Origin: Platycnemis pennipes
Taxonomy: Eukaryota; Arthropoda; Insecta; Odonata; Platycnemididae
Length of the DNA: 64,000 nt
NCBI GenBank assembly: GCA_933228895.1
Contig: OW121847.1
Coordinates: 81,757,656-81,821,655 of the forward strand
Direction of reading: 5' to 3'
Below, piece after piece: positions 12,801 through 24,297 of this stretch. Numbering within the stretch: the first letter of the stretch is position 1; each line of letters opens with the position of its first letter. The translations under genes and the position numbers were made by a program. Under the pieces are notes generated by a model. It saw only the letters and a list, made by a program, of their open reading frames with translations. It ran no database searches and was not told the origin of the DNA.

Positions 12801-15800
12801 GCGACGAATAACGTGTTTTGAAATGTTACTTGTATTTTATAAAACATGACGTATTATTTTTACTGATGTAAATGAGACACTTTTTTATTTTACAATAAAA
12901 TATTTTATCAGTGCAATTAATATTGTTTGCAATGTAGTACAATTTTTTTCCTAATATGTACTACATCTAACCGTAAACACATTATCAGAATACTTCTACA
13001 CTCGATAGAAATAACTACGAAGGGAAAACGTACGAAAGAGCGCAAGAAAAGGGCGAACAATCAATTGACCGCTGGCGGTCATGTTGTTATGCAGCTTACC
13101 CCGATCATTCTAGTGTCAATATTATTTTTAGGATTTTAATTATGGAACACAATGAATTCTTATTGTTTCAATCACTTGAGTATATGATCAATGAGGTTTT
13201 TGAGGTGGTAAGAATTGATTATTAGGCTGATGGGAAGACAATAATATGTATCAATATTTATTTGTGTCTTTTGTTGATTTTGAAAAAGCATTTAACAGAG
13301 TGGGTTGGGAAAAACCACTGGACATAATATGGAAGATATGAGTAGATTGGAGAGACAGGATGGTAACCCAAAATTTATATATGGCCCAGAAGGCACTAGG
13401 TAGAGTAGTGGATGGAGAATTTGATTAGGTAGAGGGTTAGGGAGTAGGGTAATGTATAGCATACATATATTCGAAGGAAATGGTGAGAGCATGGGATGAA
13501 CTTAATGCAGGATTAAAGTTGTTAAAGTCAATAAAGTTTGTGGATGATCAAGCACTAGCCAGTCATTCATCTCAGGAATTATAAATATTACTAGCATTAG
13601 ACGAGTAGCGTGAATCGTAGGAAATGAAGATACACCATAGGAAAAATGAATGTGATGAGATTTTCCAGAACAGTAAGGGTAAGATTAAATTTAAAAGTAG
13701 GAGGTGAGAAGCTGGGTCAGGTGAAGAAATCGAGATACCTGGGTAATATCCTGGAGGAAAATGGGTGTGGCAATTTTGGAGTTGAAGGAGAATTGCATTA
13801 ACTTAAGAGGCATTTGCTTACAGGTTAGAACCTATGATGGTCTTTGAGTAGGGATATAAGGAAAATTCTAGTGAAAATGCTAATATGGAGTGTGGCATAG
13901 CATGGCACCAAAACATGGACCTTAGGAAAGGAGATGAACATTAGACTTAGGGCTATCGAGATATGGTATAGAGATCTTCCTGCCTGGGATGGTTTTTCAC
14001 CTCCCAGGGCATGACTGTTGTGCTGTGTATTAGTTATTGATTATAGTTTCTGATGTAATAGAATGTAATATTTTCGGGTCTATAAAAAATAAGTGATAAT
14101 AGGGCATATTGATTGAAATAGATTTGATAGATAAATAAAAAAGAGAAGAATGGAGAAGGAAAGTGAGTGGAAAGAGAGATGAATGAGGGGGTGCTGGAAA
14201 TGGTGGGGAGGAAGGAAATTGGAAGGCAGAGGCACTGGGTATATCCAGTAATAAGAGGTGAGTGCTGGTTGAAGGATGTGAGGAAAGTGGGTTAGAAGGA
14301 GGAAGAGAACAGGTATGTAGTTTGGATTGAGTAATGGAAGGTAGGAGGCATGCCAAGTTGAAGAAGGACATTATTTGAGAATTTTATGCCCATCTCAATG
14401 TGCCGTAACCAGTGGATCATAAATAACAATAACCATAATCAAACCAATTAATCGTAACCCTTAATTTGCACCAATGCACCAACCATTCATTTTCTTTCAC
14501 AGAAATAATTCATGCCCTAGTAATTTAAAATTTTCAGGGTGGCCAGAAGTCATGAGAAAACAATGATTGTATTTTTCATAGGTTGCTAACAAAAGGCTAT
14601 GGTAACCAATATGCACTTCAAGCTAGGGTGACAGCCAGTAGCCAATCAACCAAAGAAGTGTTTTCCACAATCTCCTTCCTGATTTTATATCATCCTCAAT
14701 ATTTTCTTGGAATGTGTATTACTTATATGTCTGAATAACTACCCTAGAGTAATATTCTTTCATTAATTAGTAAGAATTTGAGTGCACATCTTTTAGTTTA
14801 TGTGCACTGATTTTTATAATCTCTGAACCTCCTTATGACTGAATTTCCATTACCTTATTGGAAATGGAAAAATGATTCAAGTCCTTGAAAAGTCTTTGAA
14901 AATGAAGTGAGGAATTCTATGGCCACCCTGACCTAGACAATACACTAATGAAATCGCTTTTTTAGATATACATTGTCACTGATCCCAAATGAATTATCAG
15001 CTCTGGGATGCACCAGTGGGGGCAATTGCAGACTATTTGTATTCAGTCTTGCAAATCTTATGCTCATCTACCTGTTTTCACTTGGAAATCAGTCAATCCA
15101 TAAGGGTAATCTAATCCTTCCTTGTACCATGAGTCAACAGGCTCCTTAGGATCGATTTCAAAACCTGATTTGTAGAATATGTTTTCTCCTAAGATGGTGT
15201 TACTGTTCTCCATCACATTTCTCACTGCTAAGCTATCTGCCCAGTTTTGACTGAATGTACTCAACTGAAAGAAAAACCACAATTCACTTAATTTTCAAGA
15301 CACCAGAATTTTTATTTTATGTAAATTACTTTTGATTATTTTAATTCATACCTCTCTACTGAACTCCAAAGGGGGTACACTATGCTTTGCTCGATATTTA
15401 TTATGGTGATTTATGAATTCTTTAATAAAACTGCTGTCATCTGATATTGCCATTAGTGGCTTTGCTCTTGGTTCCTGGGGCAAATTCGTTGGATCATCCT
15501 GCAAGACCACGTTAAAAGAGGTAATTCAGAGGAAATGGCGTCGAGCATACTTACTGTAGGAAAAAAAACAGCTAAGGAGTTGGAAGGAACGAAAATGCCT
15601 TGCTAAAATTATATTGTAAAAATCAAATGTGGTAGAGTGAAATGGACACTCTTCTCTATCCACTATGCACAAAAATCACGATTCTTTGGGAAATTGGTAC
15701 GAGGTGGAATTTTCCCATATCTACGAGCAGTTTCCTAACTGGTGGGTCCCATCCCACTTGCGTGACTTCAAGCATACTTGGTTTAACTCAAGTGGCCGAT

Positions 15801-18800
15801 ATGCGCTTCCTATCCTTATTGGGTTTCATTTACAACTGATGAAGTTACCAATATATGTGCTGAAAGTCAATAAAACTGGACTCATATTTCCAGCTCGGTG
15901 AGACTTAGTTTTCCTGGGGATAGAAAAAGCTAGAATTAAAGGCTGAAAACCTTTTAAGCACAGGACCAACCTTAAGGTAGATCACCGTGGGAATATAGAT
16001 GTACGTACTTGTTTCCAGCTCATCAAATATTTCCCTTTTTAAGAAAATTAATCGTACGCGCAAAGTATTGAACCTCAATTTGGAGTTTGAAGAAATTGTC
16101 TTTTAATCGTACTATTTTATTCTCGACCATCCTTTGCGACAGCCACAAGCATTGCTGTTACGCTTTATTTAAAAGTACTAAACTACTGCTACCTCATGGT
16201 GAAAGTCTCACTTATTTGTGCCCCAATCTAAGTCCCCATATAAGCCGTGACTCGACCTCCACCCCGCACGTTCAAATATATTTTTTATCGGCATTACATA
16301 AATGTGACTGAGACTTATACATATTTTTTTCCTCGTAGAGACTTAACTGAAAGGAAAGCGATCACGAACGATTCAACGAATGCTTATTTAATTGTTTCAC
16401 TGGTATGAAATTGCCCTAATTCCATGAATATTTCTAAATTACCTGGTCGTCCCGGAATTTATCACCTTTCATCGTCAATTTAATGATGTAGGTCCGAGAA
16501 TCTGCTTTTTGTGCTTCCGCAGTGACATCGGGGGAGAATGCATTGCCCGTATCACCAGTGCGTCCTCTCTCTCCCGTGGTTGGACCGCTGGTATCAATTA
16601 TTCTTTCCAGAGTGATGGCGTGGTTATTCTCGTGTGTTTCAGCAGAGTTGGGAGAATGTATTACTCCATTTGATTTATGGCTGTTGGAAGGAAGAATATC
16701 ATGAGTGTGTTCTTCTTTGGGTATTAATTGTTGTACGTTTTGATTTCCCGATGGTTCTTTCTCTCGGTGACCCTCGTCTATTTCTTGAATGAACGTATTG
16801 TTTCTGAACTCTTGTGACTTGTTTGGTTGCATGTTTTCAAGCGCTTTGATGTCTGGTTTCGAAGGAATCGTGAATTGAATTCCTTTGGCTTCATTTGGTG
16901 GGTGGTGCGTTTTCCGTATGCATGCAACCCCGCATATCGGACATACCATGCCAGCACCGCATGTCGTGGTATTGTTTCCTGTTCATCGTGGTTGGATCAG
17001 GTACCATGTAAGTGAATGATGTCGACATTTTTTGAGAAAACTTTGTTAATTTTAATAGATAATAAAATAAATTAAATTTATGTAACTAGGCTGGCTGGGA
17101 AATTTTGTTAGTGATTTAACAATTTAAAAAATATGGAAAAGATGGTGATGTGATGTGATGACCTCCAGCAAAGAAGGTAAAAAATGAATTTTTTTTACCT
17201 TCTTTGCTGGAGCTGAACTAAATTTTGTGGCGCAAAAAGTCTGTTTAATGGTCGAATGTTCAATCGATATTTTATAATGAATTCAAATTCTATTTCACCT
17301 CCGAATTTTGATACACATTTGTGTAATTATCGTGGCCGATCGCTGTATTTAGCAGCAATTCTTCCGCGGAACTACGTGACTACGGCAATTGATAGACCGA
17401 CTAAATTTCGTTTTGGAGCGGAGAATCCGGCGTTAAGATACTCGTAGGGAAACCATTCCACCATATCATTATAATAATTGCAGTGTACGTTATTCTGGAT
17501 ACTAGAGTGAAAGTAATCATTTCAGGATTATCGAGAGTGATCATATGTAGAAGTATATTCCATACATCTTCAGAGCAAAAGGCTGATGAAAATCTCTGGT
17601 TTACTCGTCTGTCATTTTCTTCATCATCAACCTTCTTCATCAACCTTCAACGGATTGATTGAACTACAGCGGACGCGAAATTTGCGGCATCGGAAGGACG
17701 GAATCATCGCTTTTCAGTGGACTCAGCCAGTGAACTCCCGCCCCTCCCCCTTTTTTTCCTTCTCGTACTCCACCCGACCTTCGCGAATATTCCTAACTCC
17801 CTCGATCCGATTCTTCCGTCGTCGGATCATTTCGAGACTTGGGAGATATATGGCTTCTCACCGCGGGTCACGAATACTCTACTGTTGATGCCCTATTCCT
17901 GGATGGTATCTCCCATTCTCTCCCTCAATATCTTCCTCTATCGGTCATCCACCCCTCGCGATAGGTCCTACTCCCTTCGGTATGTTCCACCTCGAGGACA
18001 AGGTCCAGCCCACGACATTACCCGACATGGCCTTATGTTCGAATTATTTCAACTTTAGAGATTCCCCCCGGTGTAAGAACGAGAGCCGAAAGAAGGAAAG
18101 TGATATAGAGCATATCCTCTTACTATTTGCCATATTTCCAAGTAGTACGTAGAACGTGGCTTATGGAAAGGGAATGGCTCCTCATACTCCGAATGTGAAT
18201 TTTGGAGGCCCTTGGGGTAGCCCGATCTCCTCTTTGTTCTACTCTCACTTATGGAACTAACATTTAGATTAATTCATAAGTGATGCCAATTCTCTTGGGA
18301 GGACTATTTTTGCGTAAAACTAATTTTTTTGTAACTAAATTCACTAAGGGTAACTGAGCTGTAACTGTCAAGGGTATTAACAATCTTGCCCTTCTTTGAG
18401 ATTACAATGAAGGAGCCAAATGTGATGAAAAATCACGTTCAAAATAACATGAACTAAGCCTGAGGAAGGGTTTTAGAGATGACATAATTAACGCAAGATC
18501 TAATAATATGCTTCCATACCTTTAATTCCATCGTGGCTGGTAAGGGCGTTCATGGCATCCGTTAAGCTGTCGTAGCTCTTTGTTTCTTCTCGTCTTTCAA
18601 CACTTGTCTCGTCCCCCAGGCTAGTTTTAATAGTTTCGAGGGTCACTGTGGCATAACCTTTATTCTAAATGAGAAAGGTGATATTATCCAATTATATTTG
18701 CTGATCAAGCTAGAGGTACCTATCACCAGATATTACTATTAACATTTGGAGTGTGTTATTTCGGAATTGAGTGTTTTTAAGTGGTTAATTTTCCATTATA

Positions 18801-19633
18801 CTGTGAACTTCTGAATGCGTAGAAATTTGTGTTGAGATGAATACTATGGTATTCGTTTACCTGATTTTTGAGTGATTAGGTTGTATCAAAGGATGCTTTA
18901 ATTATCGACGAAAGTCCAACTTAATTCAGGATTAACAGTAAAGTCTTTCGAGTTCGCCAAGATACTTCATGGCTCTATCAAATCATTTTACCTTTTAGTA
19001 CCTAGATATGATTGCGGAGAATGGCGTCAAAATAAAAATATTTTGGCACTAGTCATACCTAAAACGATTTTGGTTCTTAGGTTTGCCTATTTCTTTGTTA
19101 ATATCACATTATGGTAGTGTGAATTTTGTTACTTTTTGAAAAAGTTCCATTGGAGAAATGTTTAGTGGCCAAACAACATTGAAAAATCATGATAAATGTT
19201 CTTAGTGTTAGAATTCAGGAATAAATTAGAGCAGCTAAAATGTAGGGAGCTGGTCGAATGTCGGATTTGAATCTTCGTCAGTGTCTGAGGTAGATAGAAC
19301 CTAATGCATAACTCAATTCATTGAGTGAATTCACTTCTTCAAGAGGCATTAAAATATTGCACCGTAATACTAAGCAATGGGCGCGTTAAACTAAATGTTA
19401 ATCTATCTGAATTAGAACTTAAAAAGTCATCCGCCTTCCATCTTTTTTAAATTATCTGTAAATTAAACACATTTTCCTAATGTAATATAGGTTATATAAG
19501 AAAATCGGCATACGATTACTAATCTATGGCGTACCTTTCCGTTTCCTGGTTTCTCGTACGCCCAATGTTCTACCTTACGTAAGCGCACTATTTGACCGTC
19601 TTGAGGCACAAATGATGGTTTTTCTTCATCCAT
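9636..19633 (-). CDS. Gene B: GAPR-1-like CAP protein with N-terminal RKVE-W module and Cys cluster
   Basis: Six exons on the minus strand (19633-19535, 18664-18520, 16978-16443, 15498-15352, 15264-15072, 9805-9636) join in frame to 429 codons plus stop; every junction is GT-AG. Order: residues 1-81, the N-terminal module shared with gene C (RLRKVEHWAYE, then YATVTLETIKTS); next a CGAGMVCPICGVAC cluster with Cys spacing 5-2-4; then a polar linker; then a CAP domain over about the last 175 residues (FINHHNKYRAKHSVPPLEF, LGENIFYKSG, DSWYKEG, GHFTQIVW, YYPPGN). No signal peptide is present. The first cavity His of the family is missing: the equivalent stretch reads MENSNTILGEN. The third exon's acceptor has a weak pyrimidine tract and is the least certain junction. 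The gene is a tandem paralogue of gene C; the function is unknown beyond the family. Confidence 0.8.
11272..11640 (-). mobile_element. LINE 3' end, first copy
   Basis: It starts with the (ATCTAC)n tail and a GTGTGGCAGGGGGTGA block, then runs through untranslated sequence. Its content repeats in the next 360 bases (11641 onward), ending at AATATATGCCTAACATC, so the two copies sit head to tail. Confidence 0.7.
11641..12535 (-). pseudogene. LINE fragment with reverse-transcriptase C-terminus
   Basis: Minus-strand reading gives SLVRPHLEYVANVWDPNE and QRRAARFVKRCGDRFSS, then LGWESLSERRLQYRLNLLQK. This is the C-terminal signature of jockey/CR1-type non-LTR retrotransposon ORF2 proteins. The upstream part (12230-12530) shows IRYLGETITKDLSWGRHI in another frame with stops. 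It is dead, 5'-truncated and inserted in the piggyBac-like element. Confidence 0.75.
13225..14010 (+). pseudogene. Dead non-LTR reverse transcriptase of a second family
   Basis: Broken + strand frames show FVDFEKAFNRVGWEK (RT motif A region), LYMAQKALGRVVDGE, AWDELNAGLKL and KSIKFVDDQAL (motif C, FVDD in place of FADD). They continue to SGVAWHQNMDLRKG-like text. Many stops and shifts are present. The pattern matches the RT of insect non-LTR elements but differs from the 11641-12535 LINE. It lies in the last intron of gene B. Confidence 0.7.
14011..15071. other. Rest of the last intron of gene B
   Basis: A purine-rich stretch (about 14100-14360) gives a Ser/Pro/Leu shadow frame on the minus strand. 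It may be the tail of the dead reverse transcriptase. Nothing else was recognised. Confidence 0.5.
15072..15264 (-). CDS. Gene B exon 5 (CAP middle)
   Basis: The exon runs from acceptor TTTTTCTTTCAG to donor GTAGAT; phase is 0 in and 1 out. It encodes LSTFSQNWADSLA, LGENIFYKSG and PVDSWYKEG. The family's first cavity His is absent here. Confidence 0.85.
15352..15498 (-). CDS. Gene B exon 4 (CAP helix 1)
   Basis: The exon runs from acceptor TCTTGCAG to donor GTATGA, phase 0 on both sides. It encodes 49 residues ending FINHHNKYRAKHSVPPLEF plus SRE, the start of the CAP fold. Confidence 0.82.
16443..16978 (-). CDS. Gene B exon 3 (Cys cluster and polar linker)
   Basis: The exon is open from the acceptor ATGAACAG to the donor GTAATT. 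It begins with TTTCGAGMVCPICGVAC, then a Pro/Asn/Glu-rich linker, ending KGDKFRDDQ. The phases (1 in, 0 out) fit both neighbours. A TGA just upstream of the acceptor in this frame fixes the exon start. Confidence 0.68.
16979..18519. other. Second intron of gene B
   Basis: It contains a perfect hairpin at 17163-17212 (separate entry) and a C/T-rich patch about 17640-18060 with an open but unrecognised frame. No host exon was seen. Confidence 0.5.
17163..17212. repeat. Perfect 22-bp hairpin in a gene B intron
   Basis: CTCCAGCAAAGAAGGTAAAA and two further A's (17163-17184) are exactly complementary to 17191-17212, with a 6-base loop TGAATT. Confidence 0.9.
18520..18664 (-). CDS. Gene B exon 2 (module, second half)
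   Basis: The acceptor CTTTCTCATTTAG precedes 18664. The exon encodes 48 residues including YATVTLETIKTSLGDE, aligned to YDTVTVDTMDTLDG of gene C. It ends in phase 1 at GTATGG. Confidence 0.75.
19535..19633 (-). CDS. Gene B exon 1 (start codon, RKVE-W module)
   Basis: ATG at 19633 sits in the good context GTCAATGG. It encodes 33 residues starting MDEEKP and containing RKVEHWAYE, and ends in phase 0 at donor GTACGC. The start was chosen because gene C begins the same way (Met-Asp, same length, same exon end). Confidence 0.75.
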
Positions 19634-20576
19634 TGACTGTGACCTTCCCAGCTGCTACGAAGGGCGTGCCTTGTATTTTAATCCCTGAAATTTTAATCAT
19701 CCATTTTCTCAATAACCGCGACTTTGCGGTTGGAGCTGGTCGATATTATCTTCAAATGACATACTGGGACGATGCAGAGATTTTATAAGCTAAGGAAACA
19801 CATCTATCGTTGAAAAAATAAGCGTTAAGTTGCCATACAGCTAGAAATATCAAAGCAAGCATTAATACCATTACAATTATTGATTAAATGCCACTTATCT
19901 TGTATTTTCCATGATTCAAAGAAATTTCAATTAATTTACAGACTAAAAGTAATAAATTGTGGTTTCATTGATGCTTGAACTCGACATTTTCTCATTTACG
20001 TATTCTTATTGACTTGCCCGTGAAGTACCCTCTTAGTCTATTTTCTCGCGGCAGATTCGCGACCGAAGAAGAAGCACCAAGGTACATATATGTATGTAAC
20101 TTTACCTTCATTACTGTTGAATGATTCATGATTTTGGCAGTAGGTAATTCTTTGATTTAAAATTTTAATTACTTTGTAATATTTAGTTTCAAAGGAAGGT
20201 GATATGATATGTGCCTAAGACGTCGCTTCAGCATGTGTGATTTAAGTAACACTTTGTACACAAATTTTATGTTTGTACTTTGGAGCTGGAAAATGAATCA
20301 CCATAAAACAATAGTGTTGCTAGGCAATGAAATTCACGATATTATTTTGTTTAGACGCTTCTTTTGGATCCATTGAGCATGTTAGCAAAACTTTCAATGT
20401 TCGGTGAAAATTCACTTCTGACTTCACAAAAACCTTCTGACATCCATGTTCTAAAATCAAAATGTGACTCGTGTTATAATATTCTAAAATCATTCGAAAG
20501 GAATTCTCAGCCCAGATTAACGCACTTTCAAGACATGAATTATAACTATAGATTGTGATATAGGTCCCTTACGTTT
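19634..20576. other. Upstream region of gene B
   Basis: AT-rich intergenic DNA that should hold the gene B promoter and 5' UTR. I see no clear TATA box or initiator, and no coding sequence. Confidence 0.5.
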
Positions 20577-21421
20577 ATCAACGTCATAGTTGTGAAAGTT
20601 ACCAAAAAAATTAACCGATTAAAGTTAAAGTTAATCTCTGTAAAAAGTAACTAGTTAAAGTTATAAGTTAATTTTCTGAAAAAGTAACTGATTAAAGTTA
20701 AAAGTTAAAAAAAGTAACTTTTACATTAAGAGTTACTATTGAAAACTGGATGCTGTGGTAATAGAGCCTTTGATGGTTTGTTGCTTTGACGAACAAAGCG
20801 AACACTGAAAACTGTCATTGTAGTTTTTTCCATCCGTATCCATTTGTTTAAAAATATTTGAATTGGGGATTTTCGTTGTAATTCCATTTAGTGTCCAGAG
20901 TGTTGGTCAGGTTTCCTAGTGTCTGCTGAAAGGATTCGGCGATTTTTCTGAGGTGAGGCTCCAATTCCGGGATTTTTAAGTTGTCGTGAATGTAAGACTT
21001 TCTGACGAACCATGGTGCATCTGTAATTTTCCGCCAAAGATTGTGCTGAGCAGTAGAAAGTGCTTAAAGGTTAGTTTTTGATATCGATCCCCACATTTTA
21101 ATGTGAAGTATCCCTTCACAATCGTAAAATTTCTGTGGAAACGGCGTAGTTATATAGAGTTACCGTAGATGCTGTGGGTGTGCCTGCGTACCTTTTCTCG
21201 CGATTCACTGGGGGCTGGTGCATTGACGAAGCAATGTCGCCCAGTAAGGCATACGTAGACCGGCGCATTGTTACAGACATGGTACTACAGATACGTTAGT
21301 TTGAATGAACCCCTCCCCTCTCGTTATCCGTAATAGGTTTTAAGGTGACCTTTCTTTCTCGTCTGCAACTATGTAGTATTGACGACATGATGTCACCGAG
21401 TAAGGCATACGGGTCTAGTAC

Positions 21422-21570
21422 AACTCGGCGCGGCCACTTCGGCGCGGCCACCTCGGCGCGGCCGTCTCGGCGCAAGCCACCTCGGCGCAGGCCCATCTCG
21501 GCGCAGGCCCACCTCGGCGCAAGCCACCTCGGCGCAGGCCCATCTCGGCGCATGCCACCTCGGAGCGGGA
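21422..21570. repeat. GC-rich minisatellite, left arm
   Basis: About ten units of CCTCGGCGCAGGCC/CCTCGGCGCAAGCCA/ CCTCGGCGCGGCCA type, 14-16 bases each. Open frames across it (Arg/Ala/Gly-rich) are artefacts of the repeat. Confidence 0.9.
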
Positions 21571-21801
21571 ATTTATTTTATAGTGGATGTTTCTAAGTGA
21601 GGAAATATATATGTGCCACATTTAAAATGAAGTGTAGGAGTTAGTTTGTTAAATTGGGTTTATATCCAGATAGTCGTACTGGTAAATTCAAAATGTAATT
21701 TTTCCCCCGCACTAGGCATAAGAGAACACAAAATGCAGCATAGCAAAGGGATAGGCAGGGGAAATATTTTAGAATAGTCAGTAGTGCATGATTGTATGTA
21801 A

Positions 21802-22013
21802 TCTTCATCTACATGTACATAATACCCTGCAAGCCACCACAAAGGTATGTGGCAGGGGGTGATTTCTCACCAAACATGCACTACATATCATGCATAAAAA
21901 AGGAATAGTATTAATATACTAGTCATAACTTCACTATTTAATCCCTTAATCCTTTAATACCGTTATAATCCTTAGTACGAATAGGTATGTATAATATAGT
22001 ATAGTATAATAAG
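21802..22013 (-). mobile_element. LINE 3' end fragment
   Basis: A (CATCTA)n-like tail, TAATACCCTGCAAGCCACCA and TATGTGGCAGGGGGTGA match the 3' ends at 22053, 22976 and 23977. No coding part remains. Confidence 0.65.
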
Positions 22014-22052
22014 TATGAATTAGGTTTGATCAGAGAACTAGACTGTGCAGCG

Positions 22053-22365
22053 TACATCTACATCTCATCTACGAATACCCTGCAAGCCACCATAAAGGTG
22101 TGTGGCAGGGGGTGAACTCTCACCAGACATGCACTATTAGTCATGCATAAAATTTGTAATTAAAAATTAAAATAGCAAAGCATACATGCAAAGTATGCTG
22201 TTAGTTGGGTTAGCTTTAAGTCCTTATACCAACATGCAGCTACCAATGTTATCCATTGCTGCACTCGTATTGAATATATTTACCGTTATTTATATACCTA
22301 ATTGTACGAGGAAAAAAGGACATTTTGAATCTGTCAGTTCGGTTATCTACTAGTCTGTAAAAAAA
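22053..22365 (-). mobile_element. LINE 3' end fragment, second minus copy
   Basis: It carries the same tail and GTGTGGCAGGGGGTGAAC block as its neighbours. It is a mirror of 22676-22976 around an unrelated centre, so the two form an inverted pair. Confidence 0.65.
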
Positions 22366-22675
22366 GCAAAACACCCGAGTTTGAGGAGCTCTATCGTTTA
22401 AACGAAGCGATCAGTTTCAATGCAACAAAAAGCATACAAAAGAGAGTTTATTTCTACGTTGGATCATTTACTTTAAAAAATCTTAGGCTCAATAGTATTT
22501 CCTGTATTTAATTTTATCTCAAAAAAGTACCCGTTTTTTGCGCGTAAAATCAGGTTGTCCAACTTTGAGCGCTTGGTATTCCCGTAGTTTTCGTTCCAAT
22601 AACTTGCGATTTTGATATAAGGAATCCAAATCTAGTAGTAACAGTTTTTAGAAAACAAATAGTTTATACCACTAA

Positions 22676-22976
22676 AATTTCCCTCGCACAATTAGAGATA
22701 CGAATAACGGTAAATATGTCCTATCGGAGAGTAGCAATGAATAGCATTGGTAGCTGCATGTTGGTATGAGTACTTAAAGCTAACCCTACTAACAGAATGT
22801 TTTTGCATGTTTGCTTTGCAATTTCTATCTTTTTTAAATAGTGTAGTTCTGACTACTATATTAATACTATTCCTTTTTTATGCATGATATGTAGTGCATG
22901 TTTGGTGAGCAATCACCCCCTGCCACACACGCTTGTGGTGGCTTGCAGGGTATTATGTAGATGTAGATGTAGACTT
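22676..22976 (+). mobile_element. LINE 3' end fragment, plus copy
   Basis: It reads AATAACGGTAAATATGTCC, then TGCATGTTTGGTGAG, then CACCCCCTGCCACACACG and the TGTAGATGTAGATGTAG tail at about 22960-22976. Confidence 0.65.
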
Positions 22977-23329
22977 CTGAGCCTGTATACCTGTGTATGG
23001 ATCCCGGGATAATTGCAAGGTCCCCGCTGTGTTGGATCGGAAAAGGTAGGAGCTGAGTGTGTGTGTATACCTGCGAGAACTATCTCAATTATCAACTTCT
23101 CAAATGTGCTCCCTACAAAGGCGAAGAGAGAGTCTCTTGGTACTCAGATTAGTATACGCGAATGGCAGTGAATTCTGCCGTCTCGAAAGGGTTAAAACTT
23201 TCCTCCGGGAATGCAAATTTTCAAATCCCAAAATATATCCGTTCCTTTCGCTTCGTCGTGATTTTCTTCTAAAGCGAAGGGCTAAAAATATCTATAACAA
23301 AATGTAAATTTTGGATTTGTGGTGCTCTT

Positions 23330-23394
23330 CATCCCCTGCCACACACCCTCGAGGTAGCTTGCAGGGTAGCTTGCGTGTAGATGTAGATGTAGAC
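23330..23394 (+). mobile_element. Short LINE 3' end
   Basis: CCCCTGCCACACACCC followed by GTAGATGTAGATGTAG. Only the last about 65 bases of the family's 3' end remain. Confidence 0.6.
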
Positions 23395-23409
23395 AATATT
23401 TATTGAGTA

Positions 23410-23977
23410 TCTGTAGACGCATCGTGTGCAACAAAGATCGGCAATATTTGTAAAGGGATGGTACGATAACTATATTAGCGTAACCAGTCTATTAAATAAA
23501 TTAAATTGGAAATCATTGTCATATTGCAGGTTGAAATTTAGACTTAATCTCTTAAACAAATTCCAAGACCATATTTTCAGTGATGATGTGAAAAATATTT
23601 TTCGAACCCCAACTTACTATGGTAGACCTGGACCATAATCACAAAATTAGAGAAATTGATTGCCGAACTGACAGATTCAAAATGTCCTTTTTCCCTCGTA
23701 CAATTAGGGATATGAATAACGGTAAATATATCCAGTATGAGTGTAGCAATGGATAACATTGGTAGCTGCAGGTTGGCTTTAGGACTTAAAGCTAATCCAA
23801 CTAACAGCATGTTTTTGCATGTATGCTTTGCTATTTTTTCTTTTTTAAATAGTGGAGTTTAGAGGAGTATATATATACTAATCCTCTTTAATGCATGATG
23901 TGTAGTGCATGTTTGGTGAGAATTCACCCCCTGCCACACACCTTTATGGTGGCTTGCAGGGTATTATGTAGATGTAT
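23410..23977 (+). pseudogene. LINE fragment with ORF2 C-terminus
   Basis: The + strand frame reads QQRSAIFVKGWYDN, LLNKLNWKSLSYCRLKFRLN and DDVKNIFRTPTYY, then stops. It runs through 3' UTR to a GTAGATGTA tail. It is the same family as 11641-12535. The piece ELGLIREL at 22014-22050 on the + strand is the codons just before QQRS, so this copy was probably split by the 22053-23400 material. Confidence 0.68.
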
Positions 23978-24297
23978 CGCTCGAATTGTACCTTCATTGT
24001 GGAACCTGCAATTGTACGCTGGTATTTATTTGTATTTCAACTGACGATTTTATAATGATTCACAACTTCTATTACTTTTAATATTTGTAATACTTTTGAT
24101 ACTTTGATAAACAGTGGAGTGTGGTAGTTCAGGAATTTCAAGTACATATTTCTTTTTTTTTGCACTCACATCTAAATTTATTTCGTTTTGAATCAATGTT
24201 TGCCAACAGTTCTTTGATTACGACGAAAAAACACAATATTCCTTCGTTGTAGTATTTTTACATGAGCATCTGTCCCGGTGCTTAACATCTCTGTTCT

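Larger units (their letters stand above)
10621..13115. mobile_element. Non-autonomous piggyBac-like element (TTAA target)
   Basis: The ends CACTAGAATGACCAGGG (10621) and, inverted, CACTAGAATGATCGGGG (ending 13115) are near-matching terminal repeats. The left flank is TTAA (10617-10620) and the right flank TCAA (13116-13119), as expected for a TTAA duplication with one mutation. Subterminal copies of GTCAATTGACCG lie near 10640, 10807 and 13060. No transposase frame is present; the inside is LINE fragments (11272-12535) and a GC-rich patch near 11090-11260. The whole element lies in the last intron of gene B. Confidence 0.7.
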
